From NCBI GenBank assembly GCA_951812925.1, contig OX638368.1:113359309-113423308 (forward strand): a stretch of 64,000 nt of DNA. Direction: 5' to 3'. The position numbers and the translations under genes are program-made. The stretch is from Calliopum simillimum. Taxonomy: Eukaryota > Arthropoda > Insecta > Diptera > Lauxaniidae. Shown in pieces: positions 20,847 through 47,685 of this stretch. The first letter of the stretch is position 1. Each line of letters starts with the position of its first letter. A model generated the notes under the pieces. The model searched no databases, had not been told where the DNA came from, and worked only from the letters and a program-made list of their open reading frames with translations.

Positions 20847-21930
20847 CTAGAAGGAGCATAATGCCAATATGAAACATCTCCATTCGTCGCGATCCCTTGC
20901 GATGACTTTTATCTCTTGCCACGACTTTCCCGATTCTTGGATTTCGTTTTCCAGCGACCTTTTCCAGTTGGTTTTGGGTCTACAACGTGCTCTACTGCCT
21001 TGTGGATTCCACTCAAGAGCCTGGCGACAAACTTCGCCGTGTGGTTTCCGAAGAGTGTGACCAGTCCATCCCCATTTGCGCAGCTTGACCTCGTTTGCTA
21101 TAGCCCTCTGATTGTATTTTTGATGTAGCTCGGCAATTGATATAGTGCGAGGCCACCAAATCTTTAGTATACGCCTTAAGCATTTGTTGACGAATACTTG
21201 CAGCTTGTTCGTTAGTTGTTCAGTAACAAAACCGATGTCACATTCGAATCAAAAATGCGCACTCTCGTTTGGTGGATATATAACAGATGAAGACCATATT
21301 TTGTTCAGTTGAGCAAACGCGCATTTTGCTTTTGCTATTCTTGAGTTGATATCCTCTTTTGCTCCACCATCCATGGAGATAATGCTGCCTAAATACGTGA
21401 AGCTATCGACGTATTCGATGTCATCACTGCCAGCTCTAAACGTGATGTCATCCCTGTTTGCGTTTAACTTCATGCTTTTAGTCTTGGATACGTTGATTTT
21501 CAGGTCGGCCTTTTGTGATTCCAAGACAAGGTCTTCAATTTTGTTTTGCATATCTGAATGTTTGGACGATAAGAGGCAGATGTCGTCAGCGTAGTCGAGG
21601 TCTTCTAGATGTTCAGTAAAGTTCCATTGGATACCCCTTTTGGCCTTATTAAGAGCTTTATCTAGAATATCGTCAAGAACGATAAGGAAGAGAGATGGTG
21701 ATAGTAAATACCCCTGCCGTACGCCTGAATTAGTGGTGAGTGTCGGTGACAACAACCTGTTGCGTAACACACTGCATTTAAAGCCTTCATATTGTGCACA
21801 TACTAAATTTATGGCCTTTGCGGCAATACCTCTTCGTTGCAGTGAAACCCAGATGTTTTCTCGGGAGACACTGTCGAAGACTAGTTGAAGTGCAGCACGC
21901 CACTCGCATGATTGTTCGAAATTGTTTTAA
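20847..21930 (-). pseudogene. RTE-like LINE reverse transcriptase, 5'-truncated
   Basis: The - strand begins EQSCEW near 21930 and has a small deletion before FDSVSRENIW. It then runs through SGVRQGYLLSPSLFLIVLDD (RT core) and LEDLDYADDICLL with the catalytic YADD intact, to FTYLGSIISMDGG. The open stretch 21770-21249 ends, and after frame loss the C-terminal domain is visible: RRILKIWWPRTIS, WTGHTLRKPHGE, ALEWNPQG and ARDRDEWR, with stop at 20849-20847. The order and wording fit arthropod RTE-type elements. The N-terminal endonuclease is missing. Confidence 0.85.
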
Positions 21931-23173
21931 CTGCCGGTAATTTTGAAACTACAGATTTTTTCGGTGACGTCATCGAGTCAATTTTTGTAGAGACTTACTA
22001 GGCCAACATTATATCACTAAAAAGTTGTGGTTCAAACGTTTAATTTAGTCTTCCTAATTTTTTTTTTTTTGAAATCATATTTTTTTGACCACAATTTTTT
22101 GAAAATAGACGGGTAGCAAACATATTAAACGATTTTAAACATATCTTTGTGTAAGGACTACCCTAAATATGTACCCTAAATAAAAGTTCTGCAGCTCAAT
22201 AAGCGCCCCTCAATATAAAGGCCACGTGGTGTTAATTTCATATTAATCGATCTTTAAGAAAATGATATTTTGAAAGAACTAGTGTTCGGCGATTTCAATT
22301 TGAATTTAAAGAGACTATGGAACTATAAATACTAATAATAACTGCATATTCATATCCAAGTGGCATTAAAGTTAATGCAGCAGTTTCGCCGTGAAACCTT
22401 GTATTCTATTTACGGTCGTGGCACTCTTCTCTGAAAATAGTCAACTTTTAATTACGAGTAACCTTCGTTAGTGCTAAGCCTATCTCAGCAGCGAATTCCA
22501 TAAGAATCGGTGTAGCAGTTAAGCGCCAATAGCGTACTTTACCATTAGGGGCATGGCTCCACCCACTAAAAACATAATGGTCATATCATCGATCCTTAGT
22601 GCTAACACTATCTTCATATCAAATTTCGTAAAATTTGATGCAGTGGTTTAGCCGTGAGAGCGTTTTTTTTCCATTTGGGGGCGTGGCATCGCTCACTAAA
22701 AACATAATGGTCATGTTAACACTATTAGGGGCGTGGCACATCCCACTTCAAAAAAATATAATAGTCCTATGCACTGCTCCTCCTCATAACCTTTCCACCA
22801 ACAAAAAAGTTCAAGCAAATCGGTTGAGATTTTGGTATAGAAACAGGGACTGAACCGATTTCGTTTGCCTAATCAAAAATTAATTTTTCCTAAAACAACT
22901 GAACATTGAGGCTAACTGAACAAAAAAAAAAAATTATATAAATCGGTCAAGTTTTAACCAGATTTGATTTTTATATACGACACCCAGATAATATTCACTT
23001 TGTTGATGCCACTTGCTAATTAAATTCAATTTGAATTTTATTTTTTTTTTTTTTTCTAAATAGGCATTTGGAAATCAATGAAATTTTTTTTTAAAGTGAA
23101 AAAATTTCTGAAACAAAAAGTAAGGAAATTTAAATTTAAAAAAAAAAAATATAAAATAAAATAAAACCGCGTC
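21931..23173. other. Repeat-rich upstream region of the CAP gene
   Basis: About 22380-22860 holds GCGTGGCAC and CCCACTAAAAACATAATGG words, two or three of them repeated at spacings of about 110-130 bp; this is a degraded dispersed repeat. The interval 22980-23173, just before the CAP start codon, should hold its promoter. A TTTTATATA word lies near 22970, but I cannot call it a TATA box with confidence. Confidence 0.4.
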
Positions 23174-37492
<14,319 letters not shown>

Positions 37493-37654
37493 TAATACCG
37501 CCTTCTATTTAATATTTTAGTTTATTCATTTAATGTATGTATCTATGTAGATTTCTGCTTTCTCTTTGTAATAACTTAAACATGAACTGCACAATTTATT
37601 ATTATTCTTAAAATTTTTATTATTCTTTATTAACCTTTGTTGTTCTCCAAAATT

Positions 37655-37660
37655 AATAAA
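37655..37660 (+). promoter_or_regulatory. Polyadenylation signal of the CAP gene
   Basis: A canonical AATAAA lies 163 bp after the TAG stop, in AT-rich 3' sequence. Confidence 0.5.
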
Positions 37661-38109
37661 ATCCACTAATGGTCAAAAAATTAACAAAAGAATTTTTTCC
37701 AAATGTACCTAACACTTTTTAAAAATGTAAGCATACAACATTTTTAACATAAAAATTTCAAGAAAATTACAAAATTTATGCATGTCACTCTAAAAAACAG
37801 CGTAATATTGCAAACGAGTTTCATATGCACAAGGTGATGTCATAAACAAAAGTAATGTCATAATGAGAATATGCCATCGTACGTGCAAATGGCGCCAAAA
37901 ATGACCGTGCCTTGTTATTTATACTGTAGACTAGACTAATACAAAAAAAAAAGAAGAAAAGGGTTGAGATATCCTAGAAAATTGTTCCATACGTGATTTA
38001 GAAAATAATACCTGGAGAACGATCCCTGTTCGGTCAACTTTATGATTTGTTCATTTAAAGTGCGTATTTTTGACTTATATCGGTTTTTTGTGATACAAAT
38101 TTTATATTT
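37661..38109. other. Intergenic with a family A fragment
   Basis: CCTGGAGAACGATCCCTGTTCGGTCAAC (about 38011-38038) matches the start of repeat family A at about 42434 and, inverted, at 48655-48685. Nothing else is recognised. Confidence 0.45.
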
Positions 38110-39475
38110 TTGCCTAATAGTACAATCATTTGGGAGGATAAAATGACGTTACCTGGAAAGTTTTGCGGGATTTTTGCACATGAGTTATTTTATAGATTTC
38201 GATGTGCTCTTTCAGAATTTCATTTTTACTAAATCGAATCGTGCTCACTCGCGCCGCCATATTGGAAAAATGGCGTCCAAAATCAGTATTTTACAAATAT
38301 CTCTTCAACGGTTACATTTATAGAAAAATATTGTGGCGCAATATTGTAGCTTATGTAGCTTTTCTATAAAAATGAACTTTAATTAATTCAAAATTTGAAA
38401 AAAATTAGTAAATTGTGCATGCCGCTTATGAATAGGCACAGTGATATGTTGAGCTTAAAATTATGATTACTCATGAACGGTGAGTCACACGTTTAAAGTA
38501 AAAATATTTGTTTATAGGGAACGACTTGCACAAATATCTACATATGACTTTTTTTTTCAGATGACCTATAATTTGGGAGATATTTTTATAACAAACCTGA
38601 AATTTCAAAAAAAAAACGGTTTTTTCAAAATAGCTCCAAAACCGTTTGGCCTAGAAAAAAAATTGTTCATGCATTTTGTAAAACGTTTAATTTCCTATAA
38701 CGATTTCTTCGAAGTATTTTTTCGTCAGACTTACCGTTCATGAGATATAGCGACTTGAAAATCATTCAAAACTGAACATAGTACCTACTGCACATAGTAC
38801 AATGATCAATTTCGAATGATTTTCAAGTCCCGATATCTCATGAAGGCTAAGTCTGACGAAAAAATACTTCGAAGAGATCGTTATAGGAATTTGAACGAAC
38901 AATTTTTTTTCTAGGACAAACCGTTTTGGAGCTATTTTGAAAAAACGGTTTTTTTTTGAAATTTCAGGTTTGTTATAAAAATATCTCATAAACTATAAGT
39001 CATCTGAAAAAAAATTATATGTAGATTGTAGTGCAAGTAATTACCTCTAAATTAATATTTTTACTTTAAACGTGTGACTCAGCGTTCATGATTTATCATA
39101 ATTTTAAGCTCAACACATCACTGTGCCCATTCATAAGCGGCATGCACAATTTACTAATTTTTTTCAAATTTTGAATTAGGATATCTTCAGAGTTGTAAGT
39201 CGTACGAAAAAAATTTAAAGCTCATTTTTATAGAAAAGCTACATAAGCTACAATATTGCGCCACAATATTTTTCTATAAATGTAACCGTTAAAGAGATAT
39301 TTGTAAAAAACTGATTTTGGGCGCCATTTTTCCGATATGGCGGCACGAGCGAACACGATTCGAGGTAGCAAAGTTGAAATTCTGAAAGAGCACATCGAAA
39401 TCTATAAAATAACTCATTTAAAAAAAATCCCGCAAAACTTTCCAGGTAAAACTACCAAATGACTCTACTATGAAT
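38110..39475. mobile_element. 1.36-kb palindromic element
   Basis: Two arms of about 650 bp mirror each other around 38785. Matching words with complements: CCTGGAAAGTTTTGCGGG, TTTCTATAAATGTAACCG-type, GCATGCCGCTTATGAAT, TCATGAACGGTGAGTCACAC, and AAAACGGTTTTTTCAAAATA. The loop is only a few tens of bp (near TAGTACCTACTGCACATAGTAC). Arms are about 90% similar by eye. It shares the CATGAAC-GTGAGTC theme with 6498 and 1640. No ORF. Confidence 0.7.
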
Positions 39476-39559
39476 ATTTTTAAATCTGGAAATGGCATTG
39501 GAAAAAATAGAAATATATCAATACTCAAATAATCATCTAACAAAGTTGAAATACACATA

Positions 39560-40632
39560 ATGGGTGATTCGATAGGAGCTTTCTACATACTTTGTTTTCT
39601 AAATTAAACACATCGTATTGATGCAATTCTTTATTTGGAATGATAGCTCGGTTCCTACAACCCAATGTTTAAAAACTGTTTCATTCAAATGTTGCCCACG
39701 ACTAGCTTTTAAATGGTTCATTCTGTGGGTCCAATTTTCGACAACTCTTTCGAGCATATTGGCCAGTATTCCACAAATAACACGAGTAATGTTGATTTCC
39801 AAAGCGTCAATAGTTTTGGGTTTGTCGACATAAACAAGCGATTTGACTTATCCCCAAATAAAGTTATCCAATGGCGTGAAATCATATGATCTTGGTGGCC
39901 AATTAAAAGGAGGATTTCTTGAGATGATGTTTTTATCGATCGTTTCCCTCAATAAAACGATTGGTTCTTCAGCTGTATGGCAGCTTGCGCCATCCTGATG
40001 AAACCAGAAGTCGGCTACACTAATAACCAAAAATTCATTGATCATTGCTCTGTAGCGAGCACCAGTGACCGTAATTCGGGCTCCATCCGCATTTTTGAAG
40101 AAATATGGTCCGATGATGCCTCCAGCCCATAAACCACATCAAACAGTACATTTATCGGAATACATTAGAAGTTCTTGGATTGCTTCAGGTTATTCATCGG
40201 CCCAAATAATGCAATTTTGCTTCTGAACGTAGCCGCTTAGCTTCGTCGCTAAACACAACAATTTTTTGATTAAATAATGAATCAATTTGAAGTTGTTGAA
40301 AGGCCCATAAACCGAAATTAAAACATACATCAAAATTAACCGGCTTCAATTCTTGCACGAACTGCATTTTATATGCCTTCAGACCATGATCACGCCTCAA
40401 TATACGCAACAATGATCCATAATGATGTTGAAGAATTGTATAACATTCTCTAACTGATGACTCATTTTGGTAGTAAGTTTCCACAATTAATGAACGTTGT
40501 TCAGAAGTAAGTCTATTAATTATTAGGTCGTATTGAATACTGAATACAAACGTCATATGGACAAGCCATTAGATACATAACTGCTGTCAAAACAACCCAG
40601 TTGGAAAAGGGACCTCGTATTGGATCACCCTT
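39560..40632 (-). mobile_element. Mariner-like element remnant
   Basis: The ends ATGGGTGATTCGATAGGAG and a diverged complement (CCTCGTATTGGATCACCC) are flanked by TA (39558-39559 and 40633-40634). It has 1073 bp and carries the broken - strand transposase described separately. It is slightly shorter than typical mariners because of an internal deletion. Confidence 0.75.
39599..40556 (-). pseudogene. Mariner-like transposase, internally deleted and frameshifted
   Basis: Pieces in order on -: LTSEQRSLIVETYYQN (N-terminal HTH), a deletion of roughly 100 residues, then YKMQFVQELKPVNFD and KIVVFSDEA (first catalytic D). After a break come FWFHQDGASCHTAEEPI (second D) and RSYDFTPLDNFIWG (third D). 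Finally LERVVENWTHRMNHLKASRG ends near 39599. The D,D34D-type pattern is recognisable. Frames are broken near 40190 and 39848, so it is dead. Confidence 0.8.
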
Positions 40633-40664
40633 TACTTCTAATCCACAAGTTTTCAAAAAACGTT

Positions 40665-41125
40665 TTCACCCAGCTCTTAGTGTCTGAGTAAAATTAAGTT
40701 CGAATATCTCAAAAAACGCTTTCAGTATAGCGTTTTGAAACTTTAACTTATATGAGAGGTGCCACGCCCTCTTGTTCAAATTCGCCCAGTTTTTGCTCAT
40801 AGCTTGCGCTTACAATTCGTAGTAGTTATATGTATTTTGGTTGCATTATCGTGAAAAATACTCCTAAAGTTGCATTTTGAAGATATTTTTTGTATGGGCG
40901 GTAGGCGGTTCCGTTGACCGATTTCACTCATTTTCAATCCACCGAGCTATCTTTGACGACGGAGACAGCCAGCCACCCACTCAGCCAGCCAATTAGACGG
41001 ACATAGCTATATCGACTCAGGAGGTGACGCTGATCAATAACATATATACTTTTCGATATCTGGCACGCCTCCTTCTCTGCGTTACAAACGGAAGGACTAA
41101 GTGAATATACCCTGAGTGTAGAGTA
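40665..41125 (+). repeat. LINE-like 3' tail, copy 2
   Basis: It carries the last 142-bp-type unit (CTTATATGAGAGGTGCCACG), then GACGGACATAGCTATATCGA, ATATATACTTTTCGATA and CCCTGAGTGTAGAGTATAAA. This matches 29880-30365 at about 90% by eye. One unit is present instead of five. Confidence 0.65.
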
Positions 41126-41136
41126 TAAAAAATATC

Positions 41137-41255
41137 ATGATACCTCTTTTTAAAACAGGAAAAAACAACTACAGACCAATATCCATGCTATCATCAATAT
41201 CACAATTTTTTGAAAAAAGCAGTTAAAAGTAGAATTATATCCTACCTTGATGTAA
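41137..41255 (+). pseudogene. LINE reverse transcriptase scrap
   Basis: The frame reads IPLFKTGKNNYRPISMLSSI then FFEK, and after a 1-base shift near 41215 AVKSRIISYLD. NNYRPIS...K.FEK is the first conserved block of jockey/CR1/I-type reverse transcriptases. Only about 40 codons survive. It directly follows the LINE-like 3' tail copy. Confidence 0.65.
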
Positions 41256-42429
41256 GGCCAATCATTGGTACAAGTATACTCCAGAAACTAGCACAAAACA
41301 TGCAAGCCGCCGACACAGTTATATTTTTCACTTCATCAGATAGTTCGGCATTTTGATATTTGTATGATTATGATCTTAAGCATGTGGCACGTCTTTCTTT
41401 CATGAAAGGTACAAACAAATGAACATTAGGACAGTACAAAGTCAGAGTTGTTGGCCAGTAGCTGACAATTAAATTCAATTTGAAAATGCCTACCAAAGAA
41501 AAATAAACACATATCCGAACATATACTTATTCCTTAGATGAAGGAACAATTGCCTTTGGTCACTGTTAGACTTGGCGAACTGTTTTTTTTCTTTTTTATG
41601 TTTAAGTGGCAGTTAAGGCCACACAAATAATGGTCCATCATATCGTTAAATTGTTTATTGCTATTGTTAAAAACACCATCATAGATTTATTTCAATAACA
41701 AACAAATTCTTTAGCAAATTACCCATATTTGCATGGTAATGTTCAATTACATACAGCAAAAAGTAAAATTAAGCATACACCTTAGGGTGGGTGGTACACG
41801 ACGATGTTCATCCATGTTAGAGTTATTGCTTTGGCTTGTTCATCTTGTTCAAATCATTTTCCTGATTCCTGTGATCTTTTTATAATTCCGCTGGCTGTTT
41901 TCAATTGCTATTGCTATGATGACTCCACCTACTAAGTATTTCTATTCGTTGTAGTTTTTGTTGCGGAACTATTTTGTTATGTTTTCATCATCTGAAGCTG
42001 ATAAATCCATGGTTTTTACTCCAAATATATCATTTAGTTTTTTTTTTAAATTTTTTTAATAACGTTGCCCCGCTTTTGAGTAAAAAAATCATAATGACAT
42101 TTGTATGCAACTTTTTTTTAAGGCTGCTATCCCGGTAACATCTTATACAAGTAAGTAAATACATATACTTCACGTACCTACTTTTGAGAAAAATAATTAA
42201 AGTTTAACCTTTGTATTTGTTGGGTTCAGAAAAATTGAACTGATTGATACAAGCTTCTGAAAATCACCGAAATTTGCGTAAAATTCGAACTTTGATTTAC
42301 AAAAGATGGGCTATTTTTTTATTCGATCTCTAGAAGTATCCCATTGCTAGAAAATTTATTTATTTGATATTCTCTTTAAAGATCAGTTGAAGTTACAGCA
42401 CACCTCGAAAAATAGTTTGTAATTACTTA
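41256..42429. other. Intergenic, nothing recognised
   Basis: AT-rich; no ORF with family features, no tRNA, no clear repeat boundary. Confidence 0.4.
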
Positions 42430-43675
42430 AAGTACCTGGAGACCGATCCCTGCTCGGTCAACAAATCTAATCTTATTATTTTCGTCGATGTTTTCATTCA
42501 TAGTTATTTTTTGTTATGAAACTTGTACAACTTCACTTCTAACAGTCATGCTTTCAAAATGATAACAAACCGATTAGAATAATAAAAAGAAAAACTCGGA
42601 AAGCATCGAATCTTATATATCTTAAATATCATAAACTCAATTTTTTTTTGGTGAAATAGAATGCTCTAAAATAAATAAATGGGATATGCCACGCACCCAA
42701 AATATTTCGTCATTTGTATAGCGGCTGAAATATCTTATCTTCAAAGAATCATAACTCGGAAAATAAGAATCGTATTGGAAAAATCCGCAAAGAGATTGTA
42801 GCTATTCGGTGCTTTTAATAAAAAAGAATTTCAAGTTTTCTTGTAGCTACGCTGTGAGACTGAACATAAAGTCAAGCAGGGATATTTCAAAATCCTGCAG
42901 GTATAATGACAGTTCTGCTGATGACGAATTCAGCGTCAAAAAGAACATAAGACAGCATATAAGAATTGAACAGTTCATTCCATTTTTTTTTGTGCCTAAG
43001 TTATTAACCAAAATTTTTATTTTAATAAAAAAGCGGGCGTGGCAATTATTAAACAAAGCCTTCTTTTTGTTATGCTTTAGATACTCCTGATCCAGATTCG
43101 CATACCAAATTTCATCAAAATATGTTGTATCATTTGCGAGAAATAGCATTTAATGTGTTTTACTTATATGGGAGGTTCCACGCGCACTTTCGATATTTTG
43201 TCTACTTGCAGGTCGTAGGTGCCTAAAAGCAAGTAGACTCCCTACAGTTAAATTCTGAAAGATTGCTTTAGCAGTTTTCTTTTCATAGCGCATTATATTT
43301 TTGTGGGCGGTGCCACGCCCTTCAACGAGTTTTCCCAATATAACGGCATATCACATATTAATGCTTGTTTGCAGAGGTAACATCTTTTAAATTTACATCA
43401 AAATTGTCGGAGTCGTTTTCGAGAAATATTGAATCAAAATTTTCAGGGGTTAAAAAGTGGGCGTGGCACTTATTCGATCCCACCTACTTTTCGTTTTTTA
43501 CAATGTATTATTAAGCAGTACATAAGTACATACCAAATTTCATTAAAATACCTTGTAACATATGCGAGAAATAGCATTTAACGTATTTTGCTTGTATGGG
43601 AGGTTCCACGCGCAACGGCGATATTTTGCCCGCTTTCCGATCAGCGATGCCTTATAGCACACAGTTAATTTTAGA
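42430..43675 (+). repeat. Repeat family A, near-complete copy, left part
   Basis: It starts CCTGGAGACCGATCCCTGCT and runs through AAAAACTCGGAAAGCATCGA, ATATGGGAGGTTCCACGCGC (twice, about 43170 and 43597) and the GTCGTTTTCGAG block. It is interrupted at 43676 by a pogo-like element and resumes at 44566. Copies: 47690-48700 (inverted), 63690-64000, 1-390. Non-coding. Confidence 0.7.
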
Positions 43676-44565
43676 TAGGGTAAGGGAGGGAAATATGGAC
43701 TACGTGGGTAATATGGACCATAGGGTTATTTCCCACTGCATACATAGGATTTACCGTTCTTCATGTTCAAACTTAACGCTAATGCCTTAAGCTTATAATA
43801 GGGTGATTTTAGCGTTAGGTGAAGTCGCATGTTTCTTTAAAGTTGATATTTCTAAAAAAAGATCAGTGATAATTTTTTTCTAGTGAGTATATTTCATTAT
43901 TTCACTTTAAAGACATCGCGTTTTTAAATAAATGGTTAATTATATAAAGCCAGTGAATACCATTTATAATTTATTAGCACAAATAAGTTCATTAACCAAA
44001 AGAGTTTTTGATAAAAAAACCATTTATTTCACCAACACGTGCTGTGGGTAATATGGACCACCAAAGAAAAAAGCCTCAAAAACAAATGAATTTATCATCT
44101 TTTTCAGATGGGGAACCTAGTTGCAAGTGTTCATGACGAGTCTGATGGTCATTATATGTAATTCGTTAACTACAAAGGAAAAAAATGATAAAAAATGCAT
44201 ATAATGTAATACCCCTTACTCAGAAGATCGACGTGGCGAATTTTGGGTTGAATGTGTAATCTGACGTTCTTGGAGTCATGAGAAGTGTGCCGAATGTGGA
44301 AGTGACATTTTTATATGCAACTTCTGTACCAAATGGATTATATGGTCCATATTACGCTACACTTTTTTTTTATCTTCATTTTGAGTATTTTCAGTTTTTT
44401 AATTTTTTTCTTTATTCTGATGAGATATTTATCTAAAAGTGAATCACAATAAAGGTAAATTGTTTCCTTTACTGAATGACATCAAATTAATTGTTTTGTT
44501 TTATGTATTTTGGGTTTTATTTGAAAAAAAAAGATGGGTGGTCCATATTACCCTCCCTTACCCTA
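43676..44565 (+). mobile_element. pogo-like derivative with ATATGGACC words
   Basis: TIR TAGGGTAAGGGAGGG and GGTAATATGGACC, inverted at 44541-44565; both ends read TA. The word GGTAATATGGACC or its complement recurs at about 43709, 44043, 44335 and 44540. A transposase C-terminal relic lies at 44222-44330. It is inserted in repeat family A, which continues on both sides. Confidence 0.7.
44222..44330 (+). pseudogene. pogo/jerky-type transposase zinc-binding tail relic
   Basis: One frame reads EDRRGEFWVECVI, a stop, then RSWSHEKCAECGSDIFICNF. The W.xC...W.HxxC...F.C..C pattern is the zinc-binding tail of jerky/Tigger-like pogo transposases of insects (from memory). It supports the superfamily call for this element and, by shared termini, for its relatives. 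Confidence 0.55.
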
Positions 44566-44970
44566 CTTGTTTGCAGAGCTAACATCTCCTAAATTTTCAT
44601 CAAAATTGTTGGAGTCGTTTTCGAGTAATATTGAATCAAAATTTTCAAGGGTTTAAAAGTGGGTGTGGCACTTCTCCGATCCCGCCCACTTTTTGTTTGT
44701 TACAAGGTATTATTAAGCCGCACTCGTTCACCAAATTTCATTTAAATACCTTGTACGGCTTGCGAGTTATGACCATATCAAATTTAAAGCGATGCCACGC
44801 CCCCTGGTGAGCATTTACAAAAATTTAAGCCTAGCTCATTCTTCATTATCTTCAATATCTAACATTACCCGAAGTTTCATCGCTGTAGCCGTTTTCGAGA
44901 AAAAGTTTTGCCCGTTCCAAACATACATTACTACATACTATTTTATCTCGTACAAGAAGAGAAGATATAC
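44566..44970 (+). repeat. Repeat family A, right part
   Basis: It continues with GTTTGCAGAGCTAACATC, GTCGTTTTCGAGTAATATTG, CACGCCCCCTGGTGAGC and ends TTTTATCTCGTACAAGAAGA, closely matching 1-390. Confidence 0.7.
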
Positions 44971-45309
44971 AAAAGTACAAAACCAACTATTTGCAGATAA
45001 ATGGCATTTCGCTGTAGTGCCAACTTTGAGAAGAAAAAAAGGACTTGCGTGTTTAACTCCGACAGCTTACAACGAGTTAAATTCCAATGCTCTTGTAACA
45101 TCCATAATGCATCAACTTGTTCTCGAAAGGAGATTTCTTTCGTGATTAAAATTAACATGATGTATGGATAGTGCATACTTAAAGCGAACACAGAGTATAT
45201 GCACCCAGCGGAAATAGTTTTAATTTGAAGTACTTCTGTATTTAACATTAATAGAGCTAAAAGAGAGAAAATATTAAAATTTCGTTACGGGTATAAAGTG
45301 GTAGATATA
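44971..45309. other. Intergenic, nothing recognised
   Basis: No supported feature. The last two bases (TA, 45308-45309) are the Tc1 target duplication. Confidence 0.4.
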
Positions 45310-46696
45310 CAGCCTTGGCCTTGACCCCATAAAAATGCAAAGTACATGTTTACTAATTGAACAAAAAATAAATGCTTATCATAAATACGATACCAAGGTC
45401 ATAAAACATTACATAGAACAAAAACCGGCACATTTTTAAGGTCATAAAACAACTGGTGACCAAAAACAGAAGGTATGGATATCTTGTGATCTTATCAGAC
45501 AATGTTTGTTCATTCATTTTCGGGGTTCAAAAAATTCAAAAAAAAAAAAAAAAAATTATTTCTGGCTTAGCGACAAACTTGCCATCTAATTTATTTTACA
45601 ATGCGCAAAAAAAGTGAAATTAGTTTGGAGAACCGTGTAAAAATCCAACTTTTACACAACCAAGGAAGACCGCAAACAAATATCGCGAAATTTGTAAAAT
45701 ATTCGCATTTTGCTGAGTAATCTGCCATCAAACGGTTTGCACAGATTAAAACTCACGCGAATAAACCAAGAACAGGCAGAATACGTCTAACTACGCAGCG
45801 CCTGAACAGAAAACTAGTACACGAGTCAGTAAAAGATAGGAAAAAAACTTTTTCTGAGCTTATTGCTACCTTAACCAAAATGACTGTAAAGCCGATAAGT
45901 ACTCGAACAGTAAGGAGAAGACTGGGAGAAGCGTGTCTAAAAGGATGAAAGGCCAGAAAAAAACCATGACTTTTATTGGCTCACAAAAAAGAGGCTAGAA
46001 TGGGCTCTACAGCACCGAAACTTCACAAAGAAAGATTGATCCCCTTTTCCAGGTAATTGGAACAACAGGTGTGACCTTCGTGAGACGCCGTATGGGCGAA
46101 GAATATCACACAGATTGGGTGGTACCAACTGTTAAGCACGGTGGAGGTAGTACAATGATCTAAGGATGCAAAACTGCTGATGGCGTGGGCGAAATGTTTG
46201 TTTGTGAAGGTCGCATGAACAGTGAAAAGTACATAGAAGTGCTTGAAACTGCAGTGCTGCCTTCGCTAACACGTTGTTTTGGTGACAATACCTTGGATGG
46301 AGTCATATTCCAAAAAGATTATGGTCCTTGTCATAAGTCAGCGACTGCAATGAGCTGCTTTACTGATAATAACATTGTCTTGTTGGATTGGCCTGCTCAG
46401 TCCACGGATCTGAATCCAATCGAATAGCTGTGGGGCCTGTTCAAACGTAGGGTTAAAAGGCACAACATAATATCGAAAACGGCGCTAAAAAACGCGGTTT
46501 TTCAAGAAAAGAACACAATTAAGAGAAATGAGAGTGCAAAGCTTGTAATAAGATTAAGAGGTGAACCGACTAGGTTTTAAGTTTTTTTGGTTACTTCTTT
46601 TGTATAATTATGGAAATAAATCAATTTAGAAAAAAAAGTTGTTTTTCCTTTATTTGAAGTAAAAAGTGGGGTGTTTTATACTTTTGGCCAAGGCTG
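45310..46696 (+). mobile_element. Tc1-like element, full length but decayed
   Basis: TIR CAGCCTTGGCC at 45310 and inverted at 46686-46696, with TA on both sides. The 1387-bp length is normal for an intact Tc1-type element. The + strand transposase has several stops. Confidence 0.8.
45601..46580 (+). pseudogene. Tc1 transposase with multiple stops
   Basis: It starts MRKKSEISLENRVKIQLLHN and continues with SAIKRFAQIKTHANKPRTGR (HTH and GRPR-like region) and STRTVRRRLGEACLKG. Later come VVPTVKHGGGSTMI (usually VKHGGG.. VW), DGVIFQKDYGPCHKS (usually FQQDNxPxH) and LLDWPAQSTDLNPIE followed by a stop, then LWGLFKRRV. Nonsense codons interrupt at least four positions (for example 45718, 45946, 46162 and 46426), so it is inactive. 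The catalytic layout D,D34E is recognisable. Confidence 0.8.
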
Positions 46697-47556
46697 TATT
46701 GCTAAGAAAATCACCAAGACTGACATAATTCTGGATATTGAGCCTTTGTCTTGGACTTGGTACTGATATTGATAACTGGTTATGGTCTTGGTCATGCTTT
46801 TTGTGTTGGTCTTGATCTTAAAAATAAAAAAAATTATGAAAAATAGCTTTCAACTTTTATTGACCAAAACTGCATAGCAGTCTTTATCTTGGTCCTTAGT
46901 CTTGAAATCATATCTTCGTCTTGGAGTTGGTCTTAGCTTTTATCTCGAAAAATTATCAAAACCAAGACTCAAGACAAAGTTATGCTTTTTTTTGTCATGC
47001 GAGTCAGTTTATCTATAGTGATGTTCTTAGTCGGTCACTTTAATAGTTTATTCCTGCTGGCCTTTCAAAAAAAAAAAAGATCCAAACAGAGGTTTTGTTT
47101 ATAGGCAGGAGGGTCCTTGCTACTCATTAAACTGGATTAAAAGCGAAATGTATTGCTTTTAATTTTTTGTTTTTTTTTTTTTCGTTTTTATTAAATAAAA
47201 TTTATTTCAACGAAGGGTTTTTTTGGTAAACTTTTATTCCTTTTGTTTTCTCATATAAAAATATTTTCAAAAGTATAAAGAAAAAATAAAAAAAAAGAGC
47301 GTGGAACAACATTTTAAATGTTGCCCTTGAAAGCATAGAAAAGGTATCATGTCAGTTCAGTACGAGCAGCACACGTGTGTATTTGAATTTCCGCTTATCG
47401 TTGCTTGCAGTAAAGGAGGGCGGCACCAATGGCGGTGGTGATGCTGGTGATACAAAGACTCGTTTTACGCTATTGCAGCCCTTGGAGTTAGTTTATATAT
47501 GAAGCAAAACACGTCAAGTGTACCAGCTGAAAATTTTTTTGTCTCCGATTTCACTC
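46697..47556. repeat. CTTGGTCTT-rich degenerate tract, then unassigned sequence
   Basis: From about 46720 to 46980 the words GTCTTGG, CTTGGTC and GACTTGG recur at irregular spacing, as in a decayed minisatellite. From 46980 to 47556 nothing is recognised apart from T- and A-runs. Confidence 0.4.
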
Positions 47557-47685
47557 AAATTTGGCAATATGATAGTATCGGTATGCAATAAGAATTTTAT
47601 GGAAAATGGTTTAAAATACTTTCATATGAACTTCTATATAAAACTTATACAAAAATAGTATAAAAGATTTTTGTATGGTGATATT
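47557..47685 (+). repeat. Direct repeat flanking a family A copy
   Basis: About 125 bp (GTATCGGTATGCAATAAG, TATAAAAGATTTTTGTATGG) recurs at 48794-48915 in the same orientation, about 95% identical by eye. The two copies flank an inverted family A copy. Confidence 0.6.

Noticed and set aside
22970..22980. TTTTATATA as the CAP gene TATA box
   Set aside because: Such words are frequent in this AT-rich DNA. Without a transcription start there is no basis for choosing it.
44792..45145. 117-codon frame around 44.8-45.1 kb
   Set aside because: Most of it lies in repeat family A, which has no conserved frame between copies.
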